64,000 nt of DNA from Vigna angularis (GCF_016808095.1 NC_068970.1:25092501-25156500), one strand, 5' to 3'. Numbered from the stretch's first letter, positions 23,666 through 40,274 are shown. A program made the numbers and translations. The notes: generated by a model not told the origin, from the sequence alone.

Positions 23666-25199
23666 TCGAGCGTCATCCCATTGATACTACAAGGAGCCAA
23701 GACGAGCGCTCAGTCTCGACATCGTTATTTCGGATCAACATCAAGAATCTACGGCAAGGCAAAAACTACACCAAAAAAGTCATCATCTCTACATGAAGTT
23801 TATCAGCAAGTTCATGATGCTTTTCAGCATTTCAAGTCACCCTGGTACCTCCTCGGTGACAAAATAGAGCTCATAAGGAAAGTCAATCCGCAGTTTGAGG
23901 AAAGACCCTAGATGCCCTTATCAGCCGCATCCTCGTTGCCTCTGGAGAAGACGGTTGTCACCTAGAGACAAACCCTTTCGGCGCCTCCAAGTCCGCCGCT
24001 TTGTCCGGCCCAGCCTCCGCGTCTTCTGCAACACTCACGGCATCCACGCGCCGTTCGGTTCTGCCTCCACGTCGTCCAACCAAAATTCTATTTCCCAAAC
24101 GTCAAACTCCAGACACCACTGCTTAATCACCAACATCATTGACAACTTAGTGTTGGTGAGTGAATTTAGGAACAGATGATTACTCCTCTGTTGTGGAGGT
24201 TTTCATCCTATCTCTCCTATATATGGCCTCTGTCGGCCTTGCCGCAATCCGCCACCGTCGTCAGCCAGGACACCCTCCAGCACCATCCACAGGCCCTCAT
24301 CAAGGGCGCCAAAGGAAGCTAGACCTACGCTATCTTTAGGCGGTCCTCATGCGACTATTCCGGCTCCACGCCCATCGCGTCGTCCAGTTTAGCCTCACGT
24401 CATCCGCCACACCGTCCAGTACAGTCTCCGTGTCATCCGCCGCGCCGAGGTTTGCGTCTTCGCCAATAACCACGGTTTCCGCATTTACAATGGCAACCCC
24501 TACGGCGAGCAATTCCATCGCGGGTGTCGCACTCAACCTCCGTAACCGTGATTCACGAAATCATTTCTCACGCCTCTTGTGCAAACTCGATGTCACTGCC
24601 ATCCACTATGAACGCGACAACTAACACCTCTGTACTGTCCGGTCCTCCCGACACATAGACCGAGCGAGCGGTTAACCCAATGCTGCCCACCCAGGTCACA
24701 ATCATGACCGAGCGTCCAAACTAACGTTGTTCGAGCTTACATAGACCGAACGGTCCTCCAAGATCGTCCATCCAGGTCGACCATCAAGAACGAGCGTCCA
24801 AGCTAGGACTGACCTTTGGCCAACCGTACATAGAACGAGCGGTCTTCTAAGGTCGCCTTCATCCGGTCGCCTAGTAATAATATGCAGGCCCTATATTAAC
24901 GAGTACATAGCAAAGCGATCGTCAACCTCCAAGAAAGGCCGATTCTGTCACCGTGAAAGATAATGCAGTGAGGCATTCGTTCGGCACACGTCAATCGCCC
25001 TCACTAGCGATCGTCGACTTACAAAGATGTTCGCCCTAGAACATCCAGGTGCATTGGCTAAAGGGATACACTCCCACTGGTAGATGTTCGCCCCAGAACA
25101 CACAGAACATCAAACCTAGGGGACCATTCCCTAGCCTAGGTTATGTTCGCCCAAGAACACCTAGCGCACGCCAGTATAAAGGCGATCTACCTATTATGG
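23666..25199 (+). other. leader and unidentified interior of the outer element
   Basis: Moderate GC and several short frames (for example 23591-23911, 24349-24624), none with a recognised retroelement domain. GT-rich donor-like sequence GTGAGTGAATTT at 24155 could be a splice site but no acceptor was assigned. The stretch 24650-25190 repeats short phrases such as GACCGAGCG, GATGTTCGCCC and AGAACAC, a transition into the tandem array that follows. Confidence 0.5.
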
Positions 25200-26640
25200 A
25201 ACCTGGTAGTTGTTCATAGACTCGCCCTCAACCGTTCGGCCTTTCGCGGCTACAAGCATTCCAACATTCGTCCATTTGGCCTCAATGACGTTCGGTCACT
25301 CGTCCTCACTGACGTTCGGCCACTCGGCCTCTACCGTTCGGCCTTTCACGGCCTCAAGCGTTTCAGCATTTGTCCGTTCGGCCTCGCAGGTTTTCGGTCC
25401 TTCGACCTCAACCGTTCGGCCATCCATGGCCACAAGCATTCCAGCATTCGGTCACTCGGCCTCCACCGTTCGGTCATCCATGGCCACAAGCATTCCAGCA
25501 TTCGGCCACTCGGCCTCTACCGTTCGGCCTTTCACGGCCTCAAGCATTCCAGCATTTGGCCGTTCGGCCTCACAGGTTTTCGGTCCTTCGACCTCAACCG
25601 TTCGGCCATCCATGGCCACAAGCATTCCAGCATTCGGCCACTCGGCCTCTACCGTTCGGCCATCCGTGGCCTCAAGAGTTCCAGCACTTGGCCTCGCTGA
25701 CGTTCGGCCACTCGGCCTCCACCGTTCGGCCATCCATGGCCACAAGCATTCCAGCATTCGGCCACTCGGGCTCTACCATTCGGCCTTTCACGGCCTCAAG
25801 CGTTTTAGCATTTGGCCGTTCGGCCTCGCAGGTTTTCGGTTCTTCGACCTCAACCGTTCGGCCATCCATGGCCACAAGCATTCCAGCATTCGACCACTCG
25901 GCCTCTATCGTTTGGCCATCCGTGGCCTCAAGAGTTCCAGCATTCGGCCTCACTGATGCTCGGCCACTCGGCCTCCATCGTTCGGCCATCCATGGCCATA
26001 AGCATTCCAGCATTCGGCCACTCGGCCTCCACCGTTCGGCCATCCATGGCCACAAGCATTCCAGCATTCGGCCACTCGGCCTCTACCGTTCGGCCTTTCA
26101 CGGCCTCAAGCGTTCCAGCATTTGGTCGTTCGGCTTCGCAGGTTTTCGGTCCTTCGACCTCAACCGTTCGGCCATCCATGGCCACAAGCATTCTAGCATT
26201 CGGCCACTCGGCCTCTACCGTTCGGCCATTCGTGGGCTCAAGCGTTCCAGCATTTGGCCTCACTGACGTTCGGCCACTCATCCTCTACCGCTCGGCCATG
26301 TATGGCCCCACGTGTTCCAGCATTCGGCCTCATTGACGCTCAGCCATCCGTGGCCTCAAGCGTTCCAGCAATTTGCCTCACTGACGTTCGGCCACTCATC
26401 CTCTATCGCTCGGCCATGCATGGCCTCACATGTTCCAGCATTCGGCCTCATTGACGTTCGCCCATTCGGTCTCTAGCGCTCGGCCATGCATGGCCCATTC
26501 GGCCTCTAGCGCTCGGCCATGCATGGCCTCACGTGTTCAAACATTCAACCGTTCGGCCTCACATGGTCCTTCGACCTCAACCGCTCGGTCATCCTTGGCC
26601 TCAGGTGTTAAAACGTTCAACTTCTCGGCCTATGGCAAAG
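25200..26640 (+). repeat. 54-bp tandem repeat array with long open frames
   Basis: Diverged copies of a 54-bp unit built from CATTCGGCCACTCGGCCTC, TACCGTTCGGCC, ATCCATGGCC and ACAAGCATTCCAG, some with longer or shorter versions. Because 54 is a multiple of three and the unit lacks stops in several frames, frames of 298, 248, 185 and 174 codons overlap on the plus strand, and others on the minus strand. The longest plus frame (25370-26266) reads as an 18-residue repeat with phrases such as PFGHPWPQAFQHSATRP. No known domain is present. I see no reason to prefer one frame, so I treat this as a repeat, with coding use only a possibility. Confidence 0.85.
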
Positions 26641-26787
26641 AGAAAACCCATAAAACCCGTCGTTCAGTCCACAGATGAGCAACGATCGGAAACACGCTCC
26701 CTAACACAGCGAATGCAGCCTCCCTCAAACTCATAAGTCCTATAGTTACCCCGTCCATAAAACACAACGGTTAACCCGGACTTAGGG

Positions 26788-29796
<3,009 letters not shown>

Positions 29797-30447
29797 TTTT
29801 TAAATGGGAAATGATACTTGAACAACATCTTTTAACAACATTTCGACTCCACTAACGTGTCGCGTTCTGATTCGTCCATGTGGAAAAAATTAAAATAACT
29901 TTAAATGACATGGAAATGCAAGGTTTGGGGTTGTAGAAGTTTTCATTTCGCGGCTTTCATTTTTTTTAAGGGTTTCAAACCTTGCAGATCTCATTTGGGA
30001 GAGAGAACCCACGAGAGAGAGAAAGCCCCCCACCCACCCACAAACCTCCCTTGACCACATCGACCGTTCACCGACAAAGGACCGTTCACTGAAGTGTCGC
30101 CGTTCACCGGAGTTGTGTCCGCCATCGTTCTGCCCGAAGGTTCCGCCATTTCGAAGCACCATTCAACGCCGAAACCACTATTGACATGGGTTTTAAAGCT
30201 TCCCGTCGTTTGTTTCGCTACAACCTCCGTTTGGAAGCACTGTCGTTGGTGAAAACCACCATTGAAGACGAAAAAACATAGTTTGTAAGTTTCCGTGGTT
30301 CGTTTTGATTTTCTTTTCTTGTTGTTGTTCGGTGATTTTCACTTATTTTAAATATTTGAATTTTTTTTATCATTTCGGGATTGTTGTATTTTTTGGGTGC
30401 AAAGTTACAAAAATTTTACACATGAAATACTTTTAATTGTTATGCAG

Positions 30448-30545
30448 GTGATCTCAATGAAACATACTTTGTAGGAAATGTTGATGAAGATTCTCGCCAA
30501 GTAGTAAAATACACTTATGAGTTCTTGGTGAAGGAAATATTCATT
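30448..30545 (+). pseudogene. captured exon of methionine aminopeptidase 1
   Basis: After a splice acceptor (TTATGCAG at 30440-30447) the frame reads [20 protein letters not shown] and on to EFLVKEIFI, then meets a donor GTATAT at 30546. This matches one exon of the type 1 methionine aminopeptidase of plants, the enzyme that removes the initiator Met; the Asp-Leu-Asn-Glu-Thr stretch lies at the metal-binding part of the fold, where the first D is a metal ligand. Later exons with the other ligands were not found. It lies just inside the left terminus of a Mutator-like element, so it was captured with its intron borders. It cannot give an active enzyme. Confidence 0.75.
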
Positions 30546-31646
30546 GGTATATATCCATTTGATATCAATTATAGCAGTCATAAATTTCTTGCTTGTTATG
30601 TCTGATGTGTATCATAAATTTTCTTATTCATAAATAAAAACTACATATGATCTTAAAATTGTTGATTTGGCCATTCTCATAAATAAAAACTACATAAGAA
30701 CATGTTGAGTAAGTAGTGAATCATACCATATGAGCTACTCGGTATGTTGTAGATAAGCATGTATTGAAACTATTAATAGTTGATGTTTATGGATGACCAT
30801 ACAAGTATGCATTTTGCATTCGGATTATATTGTGCTTATTTGGTTTGAAATACATGTATTGTAATCATACCACATGAGCAAACTTTATCTACTGTTGTTA
30901 CATGCACGATATTGGCAACTGCAGGACCTCGACGATCATGTGTTCTTCCTACTCTATACAAGGTGATTGCTTCACTCATTAAATATTTTAAAAGTCATGT
31001 TTGCAAAGGTCAAATTTCATCAACAGTGCTCAAAGTTGAAGATTTATCCAATATTGCAGAAGGTATTTGTTGGAAGTTGGTCTACTGCTTCAACAACAAT
31101 GAAGAATGAAACAAGCAGAAGTCATTTTCATGTTCAAGGATGTGCTTACCTGTTGCATGTAGATGTTTGTTATGTAATTGTTAATGAAAGAGAATTATTT
31201 GTTATTGTTTTTTTATCATTTTTGATGTGAATATTGTATGAATTTAAACTTGCAAGTTTGGTTTTGACACCATTTTGTGACATCAAACTCAACGTACAAC
31301 ACCCGGGTAACAAAATTCCCAAGGTTGTTGAATTGGATTGATATGAATATCGAGAGAAGTTCATCAGAAGTGCTTTGGCTAAGGCATCGGTGAGTTGTTG
31401 GTGATTTGATGAATGTGTTGGTGCCATGTATTTTATATTTGGTGTTTTATGTAATGAAATTTGTTAATGACATTGCTGGTTGTTGTTGATGTTGGTGTGT
31501 CCAAAGAAGAGCTTTATTATGGTGTGGTTGATTTGGTACTTCCTTTGTTGAAATGAATAGATTGTCGATTTGGTACTTCATTTTTGAAGACCGCAATTGA
31601 TTACAAAGGCATTAAATTGGATTAAATTATTTGTGATACAACATCG

Positions 31647-33320
31647 TTGCATGACCAAGGAATAATATTTATTAAAACTCATGGTGCAGAAACAATAATG
31701 GTAGCAAAGACAAAATAAGTGGGTACTTCAGGCAAATATTTTGTACAAGGAGGTCAACTATGAAGATGACACTCACTTTGGAGTGCCTAATTCATTTCTA
31801 ATCATTTTTTCAACTTAAAACTGATGGGGAACCAATTAGTATGCCATTTATATAGAGTTGCATGGCCAAGGAACAATATTTAATAAAACTCATGGTGCAG
31901 AAACAACAATGGTAGCAAAGACAAAATAAGTGGGTACTTCAAGCAAATATTTTGTACAAGGAGGTCAACTAGGAAGATGACACTCACTTTGGAGTGCCTA
32001 ATTCATTTCTAATCATTTTTTCAACTTAAAACTGATGTGGAACCAATTATTATGCCATTTATATAGAGTTGCATGGCCAAGGAACAATATTTATTAAAAC
32101 TCATGGTGCAGAAACAGCAATGGTAGCAAAGACAAAATAAGTGGGTACTTCAGGCAAATATTTTGTACAAGGAGGTCAACTAGGAAGATGACACTCACTT
32201 TGGAGTGCCTAATTCATTTCTAATCATTTTTTCAACTTAAAACTGATGTGGAACCAATTATTATGCCATTTATATAGAGTTGCATGGCCAAGGAACAATA
32301 TTTATTAAAACTCATGGTGCAGAAACAGCAATGGTAGCAAAGACAAAATAAGTGGGTACTTCAGGCAAATATTTTGTACAAGGAGGTCAACTAGGAAGAT
32401 GACACTCACTTTGGAGTGCCTAATTCATTTCTAATCATTTTTTCAACTTAAAACTGATGTGGAACCAATTATTATGCCATTTATATAGAGTTGCATGGCC
32501 AAGGAACAATATTTAATAAAACTCGTGGTGCAGAAACAACAATCGTAGCAAAGGCAAAATAAGTGGGTACTTCAGGTAAAGATTTTGCACAGGGAGTTGA
32601 ACTATGAAGATGACACCCATTTGGAGTGCCTAATTTATATCTAATCATTTTTGCAACTTAAAACTGATGTGGAATCAATTATTATTCCATTTATATAGAG
32701 TTGCATGGCCAATGAACAATATTTATTAAAACTCATGGTGCAGAAACAACAATGGTAGTAAAGACAAAATAAGTGAGTACTTTAGGCAAAGATTTTGTAC
32801 AAGGAGGTCAACTAGGAAGATGACACTCACTTTGGAGTGCCTAATTCATTTCTAATCATTTTTTCAACTTAAAACTGATGTGGAACCAATTATTATGCCA
32901 TTTATATAGAGTTGCATGGCCATGGAACAATATTTAATAAAACTCATGGTGCAGAAACAACAATGGTAGCAAAGCCAAATAAGTGGGTACTTCAAGCAAA
33001 TATTTTGTACAAGGAGGTCAACTAGGAAGACTACACTCACTTTGGAGTGCCTAATTCATTTCTAATCATTTTTTCAACTTAAAACTGATGTGGAACCAAT
33101 TATTATGCCATTTATATAGAGTTTCATGGCCAAGGAACAATATTTATTAAAACTCGTGGTGCAGAAACAACAATCGTAGCAAAGGCAAAATAAGTGGGTA
33201 CTTCAGGTAAAGATTTTGCACAGGGAGTTGAACTATGAAGATGACACCCATTTGGAGTGCCTAATTTATATCTAATCATTTTTGCAACTTAAAACTGATG
33301 TGGAATCAATTATTATTTCA
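31647..33320. repeat. 210-211-bp tandem repeat, eight copies, with a higher-order pattern
   Basis: Copies start near 31647, 31858, 32069, 32280, 32491, 32701, 32912 and 33122 at GCATGGCCAAGGAACAAT or a variant. Two types alternate: type A has GGAGGTCAACTAGGAAGATG, and type B has GGGAGTTGAACTATGAAG and an ACACCCATTTGG junction. The order is A A A A B A A B, so the last six copies form two A-A-B triplets. The array lies inside the Mutator-like element. No frame is conserved across copies. Confidence 0.9.
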
Positions 33321-34677
33321 GGAAAAGGTTTATTCTTCAAACTTAATGGACATCCAACTCATGTTAATGCATTCATTGACATTTAACCCAATTTATTTTC
33401 ATCATTTTTTTCTACATAAAACCTGTGCATAAAAGATTTCATAAATATTCACATCCAAATTTAGTGGGGATTGCAATACAAACGTTTAAAACATTGATCA
33501 TTTTGATCTTCAAATTTCATGAACAATAAATGTAACCACTCATTTTCTTTCAACATTTTTAACAACAAATATATACATTCAGTCCTCATTAATACATATC
33601 GAAAAAGTTCTAAACAAACCATTAATAAAGTTGAAAAAATCCCTATTCAACAACATCTACTCAATGCCTAAATCCTGCAACACTTCATCCCTGCGCACAT
33701 TGTGCACATCCAAAATCTAATCACAAACATATTTCTCCCTAACCTGTTACAGTTCCTCCTGCAAAGAAAAAAATGCACAACATATCAATAAAATGCACAA
33801 TTTCAATCAAAGCTCCAAAACATTATCATTTTTAAAATGTGATCCATCACTGCCAAACCAAACATAATACAAAACCATAGTAAAATTAACCCAACAACAA
33901 CTCAAAAAACCAAACATAATACAAAACCATAGTCTAAATAACCCAATATCAACCACAAACCCAATGAATTCCTACTTTCCAACAAAAAACCGCATGAACC
34001 ATTAAATGTTCTATACACCTTCATGCACACTAAACCATACGAGGAAAAACACTCAAATAATACAACAATCCATAAATGCCCAAAATAATTTAAACACCGA
34101 ACACAAAAAATGCATTACCCAAAAGAACGGAGCCAACCTTCAAAAAACACCTCCAATGGCGGTTTCCAACTTCGACGGTTCCTTGACGCGTAAAGGCGGC
34201 GCCTACAAAGTTGCCTTCACCAATGACAGTCCGACCAACTTCAACGGCGACAGTCCGACCACACTTCAATGAAGACGAACGCTTCTAGGTGGCTGAGACA
34301 GAAAACGCTACAACAAACACGTGAACAACGACACTCCGACAAACAAAGGACCGCGACACTTCATTGAAGGTTGCTCTAAAGCAACAGAACAGGCAAGTGA
34401 ATTAAACAATATGGTCCTCAAAGATACAGTAACAAGAAACTATACAAATTTACACAAAAAATATAGTTTATTAATGACAATTAAATACCTCGACCTTTCT
34501 TGACTTGGCCTCTGCTTTAACACTTTGGAGGTTTACTCAAGTTGGAATTTTTGCTTCTTCTATCTGATACCTACAAACACATTATCATATGTAAACAACA
34601 TAAAGAAAATATGAACAAATTTATTAGAAATAAAAAAATTTACTTATGCATTTCAATATTTAGTTCACTTGTTCATA
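33321..34677. other. interior of the Mutator-like element, right half
   Basis: AT-rich DNA with A-rich phrases such as CAAACATAATACAAAACC repeated near 33850 and 33908. The plus-strand frame 34006-34272 has no recognised domain. The part 34150-34380 contains short phrases (ACGGCGACAGTCCGACC, AACGACACTCCGAC) like those in the termini, so some terminal sequence has been duplicated inward. Confidence 0.5.
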
Positions 34678-35284
34678 ATTTGCTCCCAAAAAATACAACA
34701 ATCCCGAAATGATAAAAAAATTCAAATATTTAAAATAAGTGAAAATCACCCAACAACAACAAGAAAAGAAAATCAAAACGAACCACGAAAACTTACAAAC
34801 TATGTTTTTTCGTCTTCAATGGTGGTTTTCACCAACGACGGTGCTTCCAAACGCAGGTTGTAGCGAAACAAACGACGGGAAGCTTTAAAACCCATGTCAA
34901 TGGTGGTTTCGGCGTTGAACGATGCTTCGAAATGGCGAAACCTTCGGGCATAACGATGGCGGACACAACTCCAGTGAACGGCGGCACTTCAGTGAACGAT
35001 CCTTTGTCGGTGAACGGTCGATTGTGGTCAAGGGAGGTTTGTGGGTGGGTGGGGGGTGATCTCTCTCTCGTGGGTTCTCTCTCCCAAATGAGATCTGCAA
35101 GGTTTGAAACCCTTAAAAGAATGAAAGCCGCGAAATGAAAACTTCTGCAACCCCAAACCTTACATTTCCATGTCATTTAAAATTATTTTAATTTTTTCCA
35201 CATGGACGAATCAGAACGCGACACGTTAGTAGAGTCGAAATGTTGTTAAAAGATGTTGTTCAAGTATCATTTCCCTTTTTAAAT

Positions 35285-36007
35285 TAAAAGAAAGGTTGCA
35301 TTATCAATTAATCAAATTCAGGTGGAAACACATTTTAAGGATTTACACAAATGAACACTTGGAATTCATATATTCTCATATGTGAATAAAAACTAATAAT
35401 AAATAAAAATATTTAAAAAATTGTATAAATAATTAAATGTGAAAAATTATTTGCTTTAATAAAAAAATTGTGTAAAAAAATCAAGAGTTTCTCAAAAGAA
35501 ATGAAAGTAAAGAGAGAACAATCCACATAAATTTGTTAAGATACCTGATAGTTTTTTAGTAATTTAAAGCGAGATAGATACGAGGATGAGAATGACGGTG
35601 AAAATTCACAAAACATGCATATACTCATTTTTATTTTTATACTAATTTGAAAAAAATTATAAATTACTTAAATATTTATATCCATACCTACATGAGATTC
35701 TATGTTAAAATCGAGATAAATTTGAATAATAACTATATGAAGGTGGATTTATTTATTATTCCTAAACAAGAAGTATTATTTTTCTAATCATATATTATTT
35801 CTTGAATCATTGTCAGCGCGGATTAATCTTACTTGGAGTTGTACTTATACATAGGAGTATCTTGTATTTTATAAATTGCTTTAAGTTTTTCAAAATGCGA
35901 GAGCAATAAAAGATTATGCAGAATAGTTAAAATGAATATGAGTATATATGCCATTATATATTAAATAATTGCCTGATTACTCATTCCCTAAAAATAAAAG
36001 TTCTTTT

Positions 36008-36068
<61 letters not shown>

Positions 36069-39000
36069 CATATTATTTATAATTTTTAATCATATTTGTG
36101 ACAAATTATAAAGTAACAGTGTAACTTGAACTGCGGCAATATCCACCTTCAATATATTATCTGAAGCAATGGTTTAAATTTATAAATAATGTCCTTTTAA
36201 ATTATCGTAAGTAAAAATTATCTTTACTATTAATAATAATGTGGAAAAATTATCTTTATCGTAAGTACCTTTTTCATCTTCATAATGTGGAAAAAAATTT
36301 ATGCATTCTGGAAGAATTGTGCAACACATCATAATTAACTAAAGACAATAAAACTACATGTCTTAATATTACTGTTTTTGTCAAGTTTTACCACATACTT
36401 AACCAACCAATAATATTCCTTAACTATTTTGTTTGAGTGCCAAAAAAGTATTCCAAAATACCTTTATCGAAATACGTATATAAAAATTTTCACAATATTG
36501 TGTAGTAAAATAATTACATAAATCATATTCTTCTTAAATGCTGATATATAAAATACTGAATCAAATTGTTTCTCCGACTTGTCCTACATTACTTCCAGCA
36601 TCCTTTTCCTTTGATAAATAATAGAATATTTTCATTTCAATCAATTTAAGTCACTAAATTACAATAAAAATAAAATTAAGACAACATCATAAAATCAATT
36701 TTTTAACTTGAGACACTTATATAATTCATTAATAGGGATGGACAAATATAACTTCACTGCACTACTGAAATCTATACTGAATTAAAAACTAATTTGTCTA
36801 AACTGAACTGTAAAACAGTTCAAACAAACTGAATTGAACTGTTTTTTGTTTTATTAAACTGAACTGAATTATATTAAATTGTACTAAATTACAATATAAA
36901 CCAAACTGAATTACTAACATACTAATTTTAAATTAAATTATACTAATTTTAACACTGTCCTAGTTTTTATTAAGCACTTTTCTTCAAACTTTTCCACTTT
37001 CTTGAACCGTCACAAACACATACAACTGTAATCATAAAAGTTTATTACAAAAAGATTAATTATTTAAAATTTTTAAATAGTAGTCGTCTGATACCTTGAA
37101 ACAACGCGGTAATTATATTAAATAAATTATTAAAGTAACATTAATTGAAATTGAGAAATATAACAATGCATGTTCTTGAAGTTTTTAACCAATGGGTCCA
37201 TTAAATAAAAAATATTTAAATTTTACTTAAAAAATATTATGATTTTATAAATATTTTTTATTTAACATTTTTTTCTTTAAATATTTTTGAAGAATTTGTT
37301 TATTTGATTCTAGATGAGAGTTTTTTAGAAAATCTATTATCCACTATAATATAAAAAAAATACTAAAAATTTATTTTATTTTATTCATAAGTGTCTTACA
37401 AATTAATTTTTTAATTATTTGATATTATTATTTTTTATTTTATTTATATTTATTTTATTATTATATGTATGGAAATTATTTTATTTTATTTTTTATTTAT
37501 TTATTTTATTTTTTATTTTTATTTTTTTATTTCTATTTATTTTGTCATGTATATTATTTTACTTTTATATTTATTTTTTTCATTTTTTATTTATATTTTT
37601 TTGTTTTATATGTGTATATAATTTATTTTATCTTTTTATCTACTTATTTTATTTTAAAATAATTTTTTATTTATATTTATTTTGTTGCCTCATAAAATTG
37701 TTTTATTAATCAATTATTTATTATTTATATTTTATTATGTAAAAATTAAACTAATATTTATTAATTATTATAATATAATAAAAGATGATACTAGAAAAGT
37801 TACTCTTAATAAATGTTTGTTAATTTTTTGTCATTTGATATTTTTACAATATTAATTATTTTTCTATATTACTATTTTTTTATTATATTTCATTATATAG
37901 TCATTTAATAAAATTTAACGTTAAAAAATATATTTTAGTTTTAGTCTGTAAAATACTATCATTTAAAAATAATAATATTGATATTTATTTTAAAGTTAGT
38001 TGATTTTTAAAATAAATAATTATTTTAGTGTGTGCGCTTACACACATTTTAATATCATTAAAAGTTTTTTTAACATATTTTTACATATTTAATAATATGT
38101 TGAAGAATATAATATATTTAAAGTATTATTTTTTTTATATAGTATTTTTTTCTTTTATGATTTCTGTTACTTAATCATTTAATAAAATTAAATTTTAAAA
38201 AATATATTTTACTTTTATTTCTTAAAATAATATTATTTAAAAAGTAATATATGTTTATTGATAAAAAAGATATAAAAATTTGTGATAAAAAAATTTTGTC
38301 TTAAAAAATTCATTATTAATTTTTTATGTGAATGGTTTCTTTTATTAATATTTTATTATTAAATAACGTTTTCTTGGTAAGACGAAGTAGTTGAGCAGAA
38401 ACTAGAAAAGAAGAGAGAATAGTTCTCACAGTTAACTGAACCGAAAATGTTATAAGTTCAATTTTTAAAAACTAAACCATAAAATAGTATATTGAACTTT
38501 TAGTAGAAGTGGATCAGTCTTTTTTAGTATAATATAGTATAACTAACTATAGTGCAGTACATACAAGTGATTTTTGCAACTATGAACAAATCTACCACCA
38601 TAATAGTTCAATGTTCAAGAATGATAGTAGAAGAGATCCGTTTGCATTTGAGTTCTAATAACTTTATTTTCCATCTTTTGTATTGGTTGTATTGGCACTA
38701 AGTGAAGCAGAGTGCATATCACTGAGTATCATGGTGGAACATTTAAAAACAAAGATAAGACAAGCTTTGATAATCATTTAAGTCGATCCGAATACTCTTT
38801 ACAAGTATGACATTAGATCATTTAAAAAAATATATCATATATCTTTTGTGGATTTTGCATCCATAGCCACACAATAAAAAAATAATACCGCAATTTGTAA
38901 TCCATGGTCATCCAAATCAACCCAAGTCTCATGACACAACAACCACAGTCATGATATATCAATCATAACTTCACACTTTAACTAAATGAACCACAAACAC

Positions 39001-39892
39001 AATTAATTCAATCTTAGTGTATCAAAACATTCATATAATATGAAATTATACATAAGTAATTTCAGTTAACATTTTGAAGTTTTACATATTAAATTAAATA
39101 ATTATCCTAAAAAATTGAAGCTTTTATAGAAGAAAACTACTATATTAACAAGTTGAAGGTAAAAAAATACAAATTTTAAAGTAACTAATAATACTTAAGC
39201 AAGCATTAAAGTACTGTATTTTATATAAAATCCTGAGTTTAACTTTTTTCCTAAAACTAATGCAAGTTCTCTTAATTGATGTTGTGAAAATTGGTTCCGT
39301 TAGGGTTTTTAGATTATCCAATTTCACCAGATCTTCCAGTAGAATATACTATTCAACCATATGTGATGAATAATCTTATTAAAACGTTTGGTTTTTTATC
39401 TTCTACTAAAACTAGTATCAAGAGCCCTCAAAGTAACTTAGTATCAAGGAATACTTTTCATATCACATTTCTGTAGCTTAGGTGTGTTTCATGGAAGTTA
39501 GTTATAGTAATTGTATAAATAATAAAATGTATTGACATTTATCCTTAACTCAGAGTTGTTGTTTATTGTAAATATAAAAAATTATTAGAGTTGAACATAT
39601 TGGCATTAGACTAATGCACAAGTACTCAACTAAAATTGAGATGAGAGAAATAATACAAATAAAAAAAATGGAAATTTTTATTGGTGACAAATTACCACTC
39701 TTCTACCTTCTAATTTTAGAAGAACTTCTCAAATACCAAGAGAAGAAAAAAAGGAACAGAATGAGATACATAAAGGAAGAGTTTTAGTCTTTTATTATTA
39801 TTATAGAAAGACAAATCTGTGAGACTAAAAATAACTTTTCATTAGTAATATCACAATTTGGGCTTTTCTATTCACCTCCTCATTTTCTTCTT
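35285..39892. other. AT-rich intergenic DNA
   Basis: No gene is supported. It holds an (AT)n run at 36010-36062. The 37200-38400 part is extremely rich in T and A with TTTAT-type runs, so the frames at 37419-37709 are low-complexity Phe/Tyr/Leu strings. Around 36750-36950 and 38430-38580 phrases such as AAACTGAACTG recur at irregular spacing. Confidence 0.6.
36010..36062. repeat. (AT)n microsatellite
   Basis: About 53 bases of uninterrupted AT dinucleotide repeat. Confidence 0.95.
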
Positions 39893-40222
39893 GGGTGTTG
39901 CTCCCTTCACCACCCCAAGTGCTCTTGCACCTCCTCACTATTTTCTTTTATTTCAAAAATACTTTACACCTCCCCACTATTTTTTTTATTCCAAAATTAC
40001 CCTACACCTCCCCACTATATTCAATAATCTTTTTCTTTCTCTCTCCACATTAATGAAGCATTCACATGGTTCAAATTTAAACTTGTGATATATTGCAAAA
40101 TTTTATTTACATTTTCCCTTAAATAAGCTTGATTCAACCTTATTTTCACTGTTCAATATTTTTTTTTTCTTCAAATCACTTAATAAATGGTAAAATTTTG
40201 TTTAAATTTCTAGAAAAATGTT

Positions 40223-40274
<52 letters not shown>

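Larger units (their letters stand above)
29806..35275. mobile_element. 5.5-kb Mutator-like element (Pack-MULE type)
   Basis: It has inverted termini of about 598 bp (29806-30403 and 34678-35275) that begin GGGAAATGATACTTGAACA and stay similar to the block GATTGTTGTATTTTTTGGG. A perfect 9-bp target duplication TTTTTAAAT lies at 29797-29805 and 35276-35284. Long termini plus a 9-bp duplication are the hallmarks of Mutator-like transposons. No transposase is present. The interior holds a methionine aminopeptidase exon (30448-30545), other unassigned sequence (30550-31640), a 210-bp tandem array, and AT-rich DNA (33321-34677). The termini contain open frames on either strand (for example 34829-35176), which are mirror copies and not convincing genes. 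Confidence 0.92.

Noticed and set aside
34829..35176. Frames of 67-115 codons in the termini of the 5.5-kb Mutator-like element (also 29890-30162)
   Set aside because: They occur as inverted copies in both termini without a recognised domain, so they are most likely untranslated terminal sequence.
37419..37709. 96-codon Phe/Tyr/Leu-rich frame that resembles a membrane protein
   Set aside because: It is the translation of a low-complexity TTTAT-rich stretch. No start context, no conserved motif.
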